Positions 43,631 to 53,500 of a DNA stretch of 64,000 bases are shown one piece after another. Source of the stretch: Gemmatimonadaceae bacterium (GTDB lineage Bacteria > Gemmatimonadota > Gemmatimonadetes > Gemmatimonadales > Gemmatimonadaceae); NCBI GenBank assembly GCA_036273715.1, contig DASUHB010000038.1, positions 29,820 through 93,819 of the forward strand. Reading direction: 5' to 3'. Within the stretch, counting starts at the first letter, position 1. The number at the start of each line of letters is the position of its first letter. The position numbers and the translations under genes are program-made. The notes below the pieces were generated by a model, which had not been told where the DNA came from, did no database searches, and worked only from the letters and a program-made list of their open reading frames with translations.

Positions 43631-46303
43631 TCACGGACGCGCCGAGTCGGAGACTTTTTTCGCCTGGGCCAACTCGGACCGAAGCGGCATCGCTTTCTCA
43701 GGCTGCTTGAGTGTGTCGTACACTGCCACCAGGTCCGTGCGCGCCATGCCGAGCCAGGTGGCTGGAGGACTCGACTGCGCCTTGAGGATGCCGTAGCCCG
43801 TTCTGAGCTCTGGTTCCGCGTCTACGTATCGGCGCTCCAGCAGCAGCGTGTGCCCGAGGCGAATGTGCGCGATGCCAACCAGTTGATGGTTGGGCGCGAG
43901 GACTGCGGCATAGCGGCGCAGGACATCGCGGAACAGCGAGTCCGCGACTGCATACTGCTTTTTCTGCGAGTACACGTTCGCCAGGTTCGACAGCGCGATG
44001 CCGATGAGGTAGTGCTTGTCGTGATAGATCTGGCGGTAGATGTCCGCCATCCGACGAAAATCGTTTGCCGCTTCGTCAAGATGTCCGCGCTTCTGCGCGA
44101 CCTTCCCGAGCTCGTTGAGCGCGGACGCCACTCGCGGATGCACTGGACCATAGGTGCGTTGTTGGACATCGAGCGCTTCCGTAAGAAGCTGCGCCGCCTC
44201 GTCGTATTTGTTTTCGTCGATCAGCGTGCGCCCGAGCATCGTGAGCGCCGACGCGGTTTCCGGATTGTTCTCGCCATACCACGCGCGAATGATGGCGAGG
44301 GCGTCGCGATAGTAGCGCTCAGCCGCGAAGTAGTGTCCGTACTCGTATTGAATGGCGCCGAGGTTGATGAGGTCATCGGCGACGTTCGGATGGCGCGGTC
44401 CGTACAAGCTCCGATCCATCAACAGCGCTCGCTGGTTGAGGGAGTCGGAAATTGCATAGTGGCCCGCATAGAAGTGCGCGTTCGCGAGCTCGGTGATCGC
44501 CGCATCGAGATCCGACGGCTGCGATCCGCGGGCAGACAGCAATGCCACGGCCTGGTCGAGCGTCGCGATGGCGTCGGGATACCGGCCCTGGTCTTCGAAC
44601 AAGCGGCCGAGTGCCGACGTGGTTTTGGCGATGGCGGGATCCCCATGCGGGAGGGCGCGTTGCTGCATGGCGAGCGCTTGACGGATCAGGATCTCGGCGG
44701 AGTCGTATTGGGCGCGGGCGTCGAAGAGCAAGCCGAGTGCGAGGAGGCTGTTGGCAATGTCGGGGTTGTCGCTCTGGAACAAAGCGCGTCGCTCGGCGAG
44801 CGACGCGCGGAGGAGGGTGTCGGCTCGATCATAGTTGCCGAGCTGTTGATAGATGCTGCCGAGCGTTTCATAGAGTTCGGCTTGCGACTCGGGTACGGCG
44901 TCGAGGGCGCGGGCTTCCTTGAGGCCGCGGTCGACCATCGTGACGACTTTGAGGCTGTCCGCGGGGGCGACATCGGCGTCGCCGCCCTCGAAGAGGCTGA
45001 CCATGTAGCCCTGGATGCGTTGGGCGCGCGTCGCCTCGCCTAACGCGATGTTGCGGGCGTTGGTCAGCCGCACGGTGTAGAACACGACCAGGCCGACGAT
45101 CGCCACGAACACGGCGGCGCCGACCGACACGGGGCGCCAGTTGCGCCGCAGGAATTTGCCGGTGCGATAGCGCACGCTGTCGCGGCGCGCCTCGAGCGGT
45201 TCTCCGGCCAGGTAGCGGTCGATGTCCCGGATCAGCGCGTCGACCGTCACGTAGCGCCGGTCCGGCTCCTTGTGCGTCGCCGTTAGGCAGATGACATCGA
45301 GGTCGTCCCACTGGCTCTTGCTCGCCGCGGGCAGCCGGGCCTCGGCGCCCTCGTGCTCGAGGCGGCGGCGCGCGACGGCCGAGGGCTTCACCGGATCGTG
45401 CTCGGCGATGAGCGTTTCGACCTCAGCCGGCGTCCGGTGCGCGACGTCGAACGGCAGGCGCCCGGTGAGGAGCTCGTAGAGCACGACGCCCAACGAATAG
45501 ATGTCGGTGTGGATCCCGACGCGGCCGGCGCGAAGCTGCTCGGGCGCGGCATAAGCCGGCGTCATCAAGCGGAGGCCCGTGCGCGTGTGGTCGGTCTCGG
45601 TTGCGTCGACATCGAGATGCTTTGCGATGCCGAAATCGAGGAGTTTGACGGTGCCGTCCTGCATCACGAAGATGTTGGACGGCTTGAGATCCCGGTGGAT
45701 GATCGCGTGGCCGTGCGCGTGCTGCACCGCCTCGCAGACGCTGCGGAACAAGCGAAGGCGGTCGGGCATCGGCGAGTCGCGGTGCCGGCAGTAGTCGGTG
45801 AGCGGCACGCCGTCGACGTACTCCATGACGAACCACGGCGTGCCGTCGGCCAGTGTATCGGCGTCGTAGAGTCGCGCGATCAGCGGGTGGTTGAGTTGGG
45901 CCAGGGTGCGCTGCTCGCTGGCAAAGCGCTCGCGGCGCGCGGGAGAGAGCCACGCGTCGCGCAGGATCTTGATCGCGGCGTCGCTGCCCAGGTCGTCGCG
46001 GCGGGCCAGGTAGACGACGCCCATGCCGCCTTCGCCTAACAGACGGGTGATGCGGTAGCGGCCGAACCGGTCGGGGAGCTGGTGCGGCGAACCGCGGCCC
46101 AGCACTTCGTTCGCCACGTGCGCGACGTCGTGGTCGAGGAGCGACTCGCCGCGCGCGTCCTCATCGAGCAGCGCCGACACTTCCTCGCGCAGCGAGCGGT
46201 CGACGCCGCACTCGGCATCCAGGAACGCGTCCTGGTCGGCCGCCGGCATCTCGACCGCGCGGTGGAACACCTCCTGAATGCGCGCCCAACGCTCGGCGTC
46301 CAT
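43631..46303 (-). CDS. Ser/Thr protein kinase with TPR array
   Basis: 890 residues. A helical N-terminus (1-80) precedes the kinase domain (about 82-345: LLGEGGMGVVYLA, HRDLKPSNIF, LLDFGIAKHL, YAAPEQL). One membrane helix lies near 400-420 (AAVFVAIVGLVVFYTV), then at least eight TPRs of the kinesin-light-chain-like type to the end. It is 21 bases downstream of an ECF sigma factor on the same strand, so the two form an operon. The kinase may respond to interactions outside the membrane and act on the sigma factor or other regulators (inference). Confidence 0.92.
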   Translation of the reverse strand: MDAERWARIQEVFHRAVEMPAADQDAFLDAECGVDRSLREEVSALLDEDARGESLLDHDVAHVANEVLGRGSPHQLPDRFGRYRITRLLGEGGMGVVYLARRDDLGSDAAIKILRDAWLSPARRERFASEQRTLAQLNHPLIARLYDADTLADGTPWFVMEYVDGVPLTDYCRHRDSPMPDRLRLFRSVCEAVQHAHGHAIIHRDLKPSNIFVMQDGTVKLLDFGIAKHLDVDATETDHTRTGLRLMTPAYAAPEQLRAGRVGIHTDIYSLGVVLYELLTGRLPFDVAHRTPAEVETLIAEHDPVKPSAVARRRLEHEGAEARLPAASKSQWDDLDVICLTATHKEPDRRYVTVDALIRDIDRYLAGEPLEARRDSVRYRTGKFLRRNWRPVSVGAAVFVAIVGLVVFYTVRLTNARNIALGEATRAQRIQGYMVSLFEGGDADVAPADSLKVVTMVDRGLKEARALDAVPESQAELYETLGSIYQQLGNYDRADTLLRASLAERRALFQSDNPDIANSLLALGLLFDARAQYDSAEILIRQALAMQQRALPHGDPAIAKTTSALGRLFEDQGRYPDAIATLDQAVALLSARGSQPSDLDAAITELANAHFYAGHYAISDSLNQRALLMDRSLYGPRHPNVADDLINLGAIQYEYGHYFAAERYYRDALAIIRAWYGENNPETASALTMLGRTLIDENKYDEAAQLLTEALDVQQRTYGPVHPRVASALNELGKVAQKRGHLDEAANDFRRMADIYRQIYHDKHYLIGIALSNLANVYSQKKQYAVADSLFRDVLRRYAAVLAPNHQLVGIAHIRLGHTLLLERRYVDAEPELRTGYGILKAQSSPPATWLGMARTDLVAVYDTLKQPEKAMPLRSELAQAKKVSDSARP

Positions 46304-46324
46304 CGGTGTCTCCGTCAGGCAGCG

Positions 46325-46918
46325 TCAGCGCGGGCGCCGCAGCTCGCGGGCCAGCCAGGCGCGCGCCGCCCGCCAGTCGCGGAGAATCGTCGCCTCGGAG
46401 ACGCCGAGCAGTTCGCCCGTCTCGGCGATGTCGAGGCCGCCGAAGAACCGGCATTCGACCATCATGGCCTGACGCGGATGGATGCGCGCGAGCTCGTCCA
46501 GCGCGTCGTCGAGCGCGATCAGGTCATCCGCGGCAGCGGCGCCGTTCGCGGCCACCGCGAGCGCATCGTCGAACGTGACGATCGCCGCGGCTCCGCCCCG
46601 CTTGTGCGCTTTCCGCCGGCGCGCCGCTTCGATGAGCACCTGGCGCATCGCGCGCGCGGCAATGCGCTTGAAGTGCAAGCGCGGGACGGACGCGAGATGC
46701 GGCGACTGGGCGAGCTTGAGCCAGGCCTCGTTGACGAGGGTCGTCGGCGTCAACGTCGCGTTAGGATCGTCTCGCCGCACGGCGGACGCCAGTCGCCGCA
46801 ATTCCTCGTACGTCGCGCTGAAGAGGTCGTCGAGCGCGCGACGCTCCTCGAGGAGGCCGCCTACATTCTCGTTCTCGAGGCCGTGGGAGACGGGGCTGGG
46901 GGTGACACCACGCGGCAT
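46325..46918 (-). CDS. ECF-family sigma factor upstream of a kinase-TPR gene
   Basis: 197 residues from ATG 46918, with GGAG upstream. Region 2: TTLVNEAWLKLAQ and RIAARAMRQVLIEAARRR. Region 4: MMVECRFFGGLDIAETGELLGVSE and ILRDWRAARAW. It is the same subtype as the one at 28864. No anti-sigma gene is next to it; instead a kinase-TPR gene follows by 21 bases, suggesting regulation by phosphorylation rather than by an anti-sigma factor. Confidence 0.88.
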   Translation of the reverse strand: MPRGVTPSPVSHGLENENVGGLLEERRALDDLFSATYEELRRLASAVRRDDPNATLTPTTLVNEAWLKLAQSPHLASVPRLHFKRIAARAMRQVLIEAARRRKAHKRGGAAAIVTFDDALAVAANGAAAADDLIALDDALDELARIHPRQAMMVECRFFGGLDIAETGELLGVSEATILRDWRAARAWLARELRRPR

Positions 46919-47059
46919 GACGGTATTCTCCACACCTTCGCGCAAAGCGATTTGGAGCCAACCCCGCGGATCGGAGTGCGACGCGCCAGCATCCGGGTGC
47001 CGTCAGGGGCCCTCTAGCGTAGCGATCCTGGGCGAACCACGCAAATCCCGGAGGCCCGC

Positions 47060-47458
47060 ATGGTCAAGCGGCCATACGGTCCGGCCGACACGAGTGCCCA
47101 AGCCGTTACACGGAGGCTCCACGCAACCGGGTCGAGCGATGCTGACGTGCTCTACGCGGCCAGACAGGAGCTCGCGGCGCCGTACGCGAGGCACAGATTG
47201 ATCGCGCTGCTGATCATCGTGGGCGCCGCGTTCACGTGCGTCACAATAGTGCTGGTGCCGCTCGGCGTTCCGCTAATCGTTGTGGGCATACGCCACCGCA
47301 GGCGGTGCACGGCCAACCTGGCGACGATCGAAACCGCGCACGCGCAGTACGTCGCGGCGATAGCGTGGGAGCACGCGCATCTGCCGGTCATGCGCCGCGC
47401 CTCACCGTCATCTATTCCGGAGCGGGAGCAGCCGAGTGCGGGCGCCGCTGCCGAGTGA
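47060..47458 (+). CDS. Hypothetical membrane protein, 132 aa
   Basis: ATG 47060 follows GGAGG at a good distance. The protein has a polar helical start and a hydrophobic hairpin of about 35 residues (LIALLIIVGAAFTCVTIVLV then GVPLIVVGIRHRRR), followed by a helical tail. No family recognised. Its last 51 bases overlap the convergent exported-protein gene, which is unusual but both frames look natural. Confidence 0.65.
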   Translation: MVKRPYGPADTSAQAVTRRLHATGSSDADVLYAARQELAAPYARHRLIALLIIVGAAFTCVTIVLVPLGVPLIVVGIRHRRRCTANLATIETAHAQYVAAIAWEHAHLPVMRRASPSSIPEREQPSAGAAAE

Positions 47459-48280
47459 TGCATCGAGCGTCTCCCACATGAGGGACCAGATTCTCGACAA
47501 TTCCTCCAACGCCTCGTGATTCGCCTCGGCGCCGCGGTTGCGAGCGACCCACGCCGCGGCGGAGACGCGTGCCGCGCCGAGCGCGCGGTGAATGGCAACG
47601 CTGTCGGAGCCGGTGGCGCCCGCGACGCTCAGGAAGACGCCCTCGTAGAACGCATCGCCTCCCGACACCAGGGATACGACGCGTCCCGCGACGGGCCCCG
47701 GATCCACGGGCGGAGGGGCGACTCCGGCGCGGATGAATGGCAGCGTCCAGTTCTCGGCGTGAAAGGTGCCTCCGGGGTTAGGCAGCCACGCCCACACGTG
47801 CACCATGGCGAGGCGTGCGCCATGCATCGACGCGTGCGATTCCATGGCCTGGCTGAGCAGGTCGCTCTCATCTGCGACGGTGCCGGCGTGCGAGTGCCAG
47901 GCGACGTTGCCGGGCAGTGCCGGCGGCATTTCTCCGGGCAAGAGCGGCAGCGCAAAGGCCACACCGACCAGCGTTGGGCGTCCGTCGATGGTCGCGTACT
48001 CGAGGATGGCCGGCCGATCCGGCGTGAACGTTCGCGAGAAGAGCGTTCCGATGTCGATCCAATGCTCGCCCATGCCCGGGAAATCGCCGCCGATGGGGCG
48101 ATAGCCATCGAGTACGGCCTGTTCGCGATCTCGGTAGCGGGCGGTGGCCGTTCGGACCCGCCACAGAAATCGGGCGCCGGCCGTATCGTTAGGCACGGCG
48201 GCCGGGAGGCGCTCGGTCTGCGCGGTCGCGGGCTTGGCGAGCGCACACGCCGCCACGAGCACAACGATCAGCCATCTCAT
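47408..48280 (-). CDS. Exported protein of unknown function (third gene of operon)
   Basis: 290 residues from ATG 48280 with a clear signal peptide (WLIVVLVAACALAKPATAQ). The mature part has a distinctive FPGMGEHWIDIG and NVAWHSHAGTVADE; no catalytic family is recognised. The ATG overlaps the stop of the upstream lipoprotein gene (ATGA), so it is the last gene of a tightly coupled three-gene operon of exported proteins. Two motif copies (47777, 48188) are inside as Pro-Asn codons. Confidence 0.78.
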   Translation of the reverse strand: MRWLIVVLVAACALAKPATAQTERLPAAVPNDTAGARFLWRVRTATARYRDREQAVLDGYRPIGGDFPGMGEHWIDIGTLFSRTFTPDRPAILEYATIDGRPTLVGVAFALPLLPGEMPPALPGNVAWHSHAGTVADESDLLSQAMESHASMHGARLAMVHVWAWLPNPGGTFHAENWTLPFIRAGVAPPPVDPGPVAGRVVSLVSGGDAFYEGVFLSVAGATGSDSVAIHRALGAARVSAAAWVARNRGAEANHEALEELSRIWSLMWETLDASLGSGARTRLLPLRNR

Positions 48281-48672
48281 CGTGCGAGCACCACGACGGT
48301 TTTCTGGTGAAGTGCCGCGAGGAGCCGCGTCTCGAGATCCGGTGTCAGCCCTTGCGGGAACCGGCTCATCAATCGGAGACGCTCGCGGTCCGCAGGTGAT
48401 GGCTGCGTGGCAGCGGTGGACACCTCGATCGTCTGCGCGTTGAACTTCGATGTTTGTGCGTACGGGATGTAGCCGACCTGCCCCGCCCAGAGGATGACGA
48501 GCCCGGAGTCCGATTCCGCCAGCAGCTCGCCGTCGAGGACCGTACCGGACCGCGCGGTGATCGTGATGCTGGCGCCGCCGGGTTGATGCGCCACCTCGAT
48601 GTCGTCGGTCCGAGGTCCGATGTGGCACGCAAGCGCGAGAGCGCTCAGCGCAATGATGACTGTGCGTCTCAT
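48277..48672 (-). CDS. Hypothetical lipoprotein (second gene of operon)
   Basis: 131 residues with a lipoprotein signal (VIIALSALALAC, lipid-attached Cys16). The mature protein is a short beta-rich segment (ITITARSGTVLDGELLAES, then a stretch ending GYIPYAQ) followed by a helical tail. No family recognised; the beta part resembles an Sm/barrel-like insertion but this is weak. It starts within the stop of the upstream gene and ends within the start of the downstream one (both ATGA). Confidence 0.75.
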   Translation of the reverse strand: MRRTVIIALSALALACHIGPRTDDIEVAHQPGGASITITARSGTVLDGELLAESDSGLVILWAGQVGYIPYAQTSKFNAQTIEVSTAATQPSPADRERLRLMSRFPQGLTPDLETRLLAALHQKTVVVLAR

Positions 48673-50246
48673 GGCAGGTGCCTCACGGGAATCCGGGTGC
48701 GATTGAACGCCGACTCGAACGCCGGCGCAACGCTCGACCAGTGTCGTACGGTTTCGGCGAGCGTCGAATCGGACGCGATGAACGGGTGCGGCGCGGCGCC
48801 GGCCGCCTGCCTAACCCAGGCGCCGCGTATCCACTCCGTGTAGTAGCCGTCCGTTGCCAGGAGAAACGTGCGGACGGAGTCGCGGGGCGCGACGCCGGTT
48901 CCGAAGCGGATCGTGAACTGTTGGCCCGGCGTCGTTTCCAGATACCGCGTATCCGTTTCGGCAATGCTCCGCAGTGCGTCCGTATCCGCCGGCGTGTTCG
49001 CCGCGACGAGCATCGATGGCGCAAATCGCTGCGGCACGGGATGCCGGAATCGCGTCGCGACGCTCACCTTGCCGACGCGCCACGCATCGGCCACGAAGGA
49101 CAGGCGCACGCGCAGGGTATCGCCCGTGGGTGCGGGAATCACGGCGGCGACGTCGCGCCAGGCGATCGGCCCTGCATCGGGAACATCGACGACTTCTTGC
49201 CATTCGCCTCCCCGCCTAACTGATACGTGCAGCCCCATCCGGGATCCATACCACCGGCCGAGCGCCACCATGTCGGCGATCGTATTGAGGTCGCGTCCCT
49301 CGAAATCCACCGCGCGCGCGCCTTGCGGCCGCAGCATCTCGTCGTACAGCAGCACGGTATTCAGGAGGCTGTTGCGAAGATGGAACAGGAGGGCGACGCT
49401 GTCCCTCCCGGGCGGAAGAGGAACGGCCAGGTCGATCCAGTCATCGAAGTCCGTCGCCGTGACTGCGCCGATCGTTTTCGGATCCGACTCAAAGACGAAC
49501 GAATCGTCGTCGGCCAGCACGTTGCGCACGTCGTTGCCGGCACGATCGACGGCGCGCGCCAGCGGGACGATCCCGGCGACGGCGAGGGGGCGTTCCTCGG
49601 CATCGGGCAGGACGAATTCGTCCTTCGCGTGCGTCACGCCCAGGAGCTCGAGCTGGTTGATGTAGTGCGTTTCGAGCGCTTCGTTGCGAACATCGAGAGA
49701 CAACGTGCCGGCGCGATCGGGCTGCGCACGCAGGCGGTGGACATCACGCCGCTCGACGAGCGGCGAGATGCTGTACGAGAACCCCTCGGCCTCGAGCGCG
49801 GGTACCCCCGCGCTGTCCGAGTAAATCGTTGGGCATGAGCCGAAGATTGCCTTGAGCAGCGCGCCCGATGCGGCCACGGTACCGACAACGGCGAGGGTCG
49901 TCACGACCGCTGTCTTCGCGCCCTCGACGTAGTCGGTGTAGCTCTCCATCGCCGCGACGCTGTCGAGCGGGATCGCGGCGACGTCGCTGCCGCCGGAAGC
50001 CAGCGACTCCGTTAGGCCGTAGCGGCGGCCCGCACCGTAGACGGTGTCGCCGTCGATGCGAATCCCGTGAGCGAAGACGACGGTCGCGCCGTCCTGCAGG
50101 TGGAGCTTGACTGGGCTCTGCACCGTCGTCCCGCTCGAGTGTGCGACGGGAGCGACTCTCACGCCGCGGAAGATGCACGCCGATGCCGCGGCGATGATCG
50201 CGATCGCGAGCGCGGCACGCCACATGAGGAACATCCGGATGCGCAT
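48669..50246 (-). CDS. Large exported lipoprotein-like protein (first gene of operon)
   Basis: 525 residues from ATG 50246, with a near-perfect ribosome site AGGAGGG. The N-terminus is a lipoprotein signal (AALAIAIIAAASAC). Residues 30-100 repeat the beta style of the second operon protein (VKLHLQDGATVVFAHGI); a short hydrophobic stretch (VVTTLAVVGTVAASGALLKAIFG) and a large soluble domain follow. No family recognised. It heads a three-gene operon and is divergent from a large LuxR-type regulator, with a palindrome between them. Confidence 0.8.
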   Translation of the reverse strand: MRIRMFLMWRAALAIAIIAAASACIFRGVRVAPVAHSSGTTVQSPVKLHLQDGATVVFAHGIRIDGDTVYGAGRRYGLTESLASGGSDVAAIPLDSVAAMESYTDYVEGAKTAVVTTLAVVGTVAASGALLKAIFGSCPTIYSDSAGVPALEAEGFSYSISPLVERRDVHRLRAQPDRAGTLSLDVRNEALETHYINQLELLGVTHAKDEFVLPDAEERPLAVAGIVPLARAVDRAGNDVRNVLADDDSFVFESDPKTIGAVTATDFDDWIDLAVPLPPGRDSVALLFHLRNSLLNTVLLYDEMLRPQGARAVDFEGRDLNTIADMVALGRWYGSRMGLHVSVRRGGEWQEVVDVPDAGPIAWRDVAAVIPAPTGDTLRVRLSFVADAWRVGKVSVATRFRHPVPQRFAPSMLVAANTPADTDALRSIAETDTRYLETTPGQQFTIRFGTGVAPRDSVRTFLLATDGYYTEWIRGAWVRQAAGAAPHPFIASDSTLAETVRHWSSVAPAFESAFNRTRIPVRHLP

Positions 50247-50306
50247 TGGCCCTCCTGAGATGCGCCGTTGGGCGCGTATGGTGCGAAAGGTCGCGGTCTC
50301 TGTCGT

Positions 50307-50335
50307 GCGGCTCCATACGTCGAATGACGTAGGCC
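50307..50335. promoter_or_regulatory. Candidate operator in the divergent region of operon and LuxR regulator
   Basis: TACGTC-GAAT-GACGTA (50316-50331) is a perfect 6+6 palindrome, flanked by GCGGC (about 50307-50311) and GCCGC on the other side. It lies about 70 bases upstream of the exported-protein operon and about 185 bases upstream of the LuxR-type gene, a suitable place for a dimeric regulator to control one or both. Confidence 0.45.
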
Positions 50336-50429
50336 GCAGCCACCGATGACGGTGCGAGCACGAGCGCCGCGGGGCACCGCGGGATGGCTGAGCGGAGGCG
50401 CTTCGCTGTCGCGTCGCGTGCGTCGGGGC

Positions 50430-50460
50430 TTGACCTCTCGTCCCAGCGGGCACATGTATG
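50430..50460 (+). promoter_or_regulatory. Possible promoter of the LuxR-type regulator
   Basis: TTGACC at 50430-50435 and a weak -10-like ATGTAT at 50454-50459, 18 bases apart. This would start transcription near 50466 and favours a translation start at TTG 50516, which has GAGG six bases upstream, over the GTG at 50462. Confidence 0.35.
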
Positions 50461-50515
50461 AGTGATCCCCGGCACTCTCGGCGCATCGACGCGCCGGCGC
50501 TGGTCGAGGTTGAAA

Positions 50516-53500
50516 TTGTCATCGCTCGAGCACCTGCCGTCTGTCTGGCCTCTCGTTGGGCGAGAGGCCGAGCTGGAGCTCATCCAGCGGACGTTGGATT
50601 ACGCAGCTGCCGGATCGGGCAACGCCCTCCTGCTGCGTGGCGAATCCGGCGTTGGGAAGACGCGTCTTGCGCAGCTCGCCATGCGTCACGCTGCCGCCGA
50701 CAGCTGGACGGTCGCGAGCGGGAGCGCATACCCGGTGGAAACCGGCGTGCCGTACGCACTGTTCGCGGATGCGATGGTGCCGGTGCTGAGAGATCTCGCC
50801 GCCACCACGGTCACGCTGCTGTCCCGTGGAGCGACGTCGCACCTCGCCCACGTGTTCCCGGCGCTCGTTGGGCCGGAAGCGCCCGACGATCGACAGGTCA
50901 GCTCTCCAGAGTTCAAGGGACGCGTCCTGTGGACGGTTGCCCAACTGCTCACGGGACTGAGCGCGCGCACGCCGCTGCTGCTCGTGCTGGAGAATCTCCA
51001 GTGGGCCGATCCCTCGTCGCTCGAGTTGCTGCACTTCATAGCGCGCCAGGTGCGTCAGGCACGCTTCGCGATCGTCGCAACCGTGAACGACTCGGACGCA
51101 GAGTCGCAAGTCTCACTGAGCGCGACGATGCGCTCGTTGATCGACATGGGAGTCGCGGCCAGCCGGCAAGTCGCGCCGCTCGAGCGCGGCGAGGTCGAAG
51201 AGCTCCTCCGTCACGTGTTCGGCGACGGCGCCGTCCCCAAGGATGCGGTGGCGCTGTTATTCGGGTGGACGCGCGGCAATCCATTCTTTCTGGAGCAGAC
51301 GCTCAACTCGCTCGTCGCGACCGGCCGCCTAACGTATCGCGACGGTACCTGGGTCGGTTGGGATCTCGAAGGATTGAAGCTTCCGCGCAGCATCCGCGAT
51401 GCGCTCGAAATGCGTCTGGGTCTCCTAGGTCCGGACGCGCGCCGGGTGGCCGATTGCGCCGCGGTCATCGGGACTCGCCTTACCGCAGACGTCCTGTGCG
51501 CCGCCACAGGAATGGACAGCGCCTCGCTGCTCGCTGCGCTCGACGAGTTGTGCCGGCGCAATGTCATCTCGGGGCAGCTCTTCGGTGAACGCGTCGAGTA
51601 CGACTTCACACATCCCATGGTGCGCGCGACGTTGTACGAGGGCCTGGGGATCGGCCGTCGTTCCATCCTGCACGCGCAAGTCGCCGACGCGTTGGAGCGC
51701 ACGCTGGGTGGGCATGCCGTGGAGCACGCGGGCGAGCTGGCGTTTCATTCGGTGCACGCGAGCGTCGGCACGCTCACGCCGAAGGCCGTGCACTACCTGA
51801 TCCTGGCGGGCCAATCTGCGCTCGAGAAGCACGCCGACCGTGAGGCGGCGCGGTATCTGGGGGCGGCGCTCGAGCATTGCGACCGGCGCGCGCCGTCGGA
51901 GTCGAACCCACCGGCGCCGATCATCGATCTCGTGGCGGGACTCGCGCTCGCGAATCAGCGCGTCGGCAATCACGACGCCGCGCAGTCGTTGTGGGAGCGC
52001 GCACGGGCGGACGCCGTCGCGGCCGGCGATCTTGCGCTCGTCGCAAAGATCGAGCGGCGTCGCGGCCTGTCGTGCTACTGGCAGGGCAAGCCCGCGGACG
52101 GGCTGCGCCACAGCGAGGAAGGCTTGAGCGCAGCAATCGCGGTCGGCGAGCGCGGCCTGATCGCGGAACTCCGGATCGTATTCGGTGCGTGTCTGGTGGA
52201 GCTTGGTCGACCGGCCGATGCGCGCGCCGCGCTGCTCGCCGCGCTCGCGGACGCGGAGGGCATCGGCGACGTCGGGCTCCAGGCGCGCGTGCATCGCGCC
52301 CTCCTGTTGACGTCGGTGGTCACGTGCTCGGCGCCCGACGCGCGCGACCACGCGGCGAGGACACTCGAGCTCGCCCAACGATCGGGACAGCCGGACATCG
52401 CGTGGACGGCGCACTGGGCGCTGGCCGTGCTCGCCGGCCTGACAGGAAACGTGCCCGAACTCGAGACGCGGCTCCGTGAGGCGGAACGCATCGCCGAGGA
52501 GCTGCGGTCGCCGGCCTTGCGGCTCTCGACCTCCGAAGTGGCCATTGAGTATCTCGCTGGGTGCGGCGATTGGGCCTCCGCACTCGCGCGCGCCGAGCAG
52601 AGCATTTCGCTCGCGCGGACGCTCCGCAACGACACCATTCTCGCGCGCCTGTTGGTGTGGACGGCGGTGATCTACGGCGGCCGCGGCGACCTGCCGCGCG
52701 CAAAGCGGTACCTCGACGAAGCGGCCGACGTCTCGGGCGTCAATCGCCATGACGCCGGACGCGATGTGAACAGCGCGCTGCGCGTGCAGATGGGCCTGGC
52801 CATGTATCACAATGCGTTAGGCGAATACGACGAGGCCATCCGCATCAGTCGCGCCGGGCTGGCGCTTGCCGAACAGTCGGGCCAGGCGATCTGGGCGATC
52901 TATCGCCTGTGGCCTGCGCTCATCGAGGCGCATCTGTGGAAGCGAGAATTCGACGAGGCAGAAAGTCTGAGCCGGGAGTTGCGCCAGGCATCGAAGCTCA
53001 TCGGTCATCGTCTCGGTCTCGTCTGGGCCGAGGTCGGCGAGTCGCTCGCCCGAATGCTCCGCGGCACGACGCCGGCGCTGCTCGAGCGCGTCGTGCGGGC
53101 GACCGACGCGCTGGAGCGCGTGCCGTTCGTGTTCGATGCCGCGCGTCTGCAGCGCGAGATCGCGCGGCGGCACGTCGAACTGGGCGATCGGGACGCGGCG
53201 GTTCGCGTGCTCGAGCGCGCCTGTGCGACGTTCGATAAGTTAGGCGCGGCGATCGAGCTCGCCGGCGCCCGCGAACAACTGCGCGCGCTCGGCGTACGAT
53301 CCCGGTCGCAGCGGAGCGCGCCGCACATGGTGCGTGCGGGACGAGGCGCGCTCACCGAACGGATGATCGAGGTCGCACGCGCCGCCGCCACCGGCAGAAC
53401 CAACAAGGAGATCGGACGGCTGCTCGGCATTTCCGACCGCACGGTGAGCACCACGTTGTCCGAAGCCTACAAGCGCCTCAAGCTCAAGAACCGCGGACAG

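Noticed and set aside
43523..45043. Long open frame of 506 codons on the plus strand
   Set aside because: It lies fully opposite the kinase-TPR gene (43631-46303, minus), has an Arg/Val-rich unnatural composition, and arises from the high GC content.
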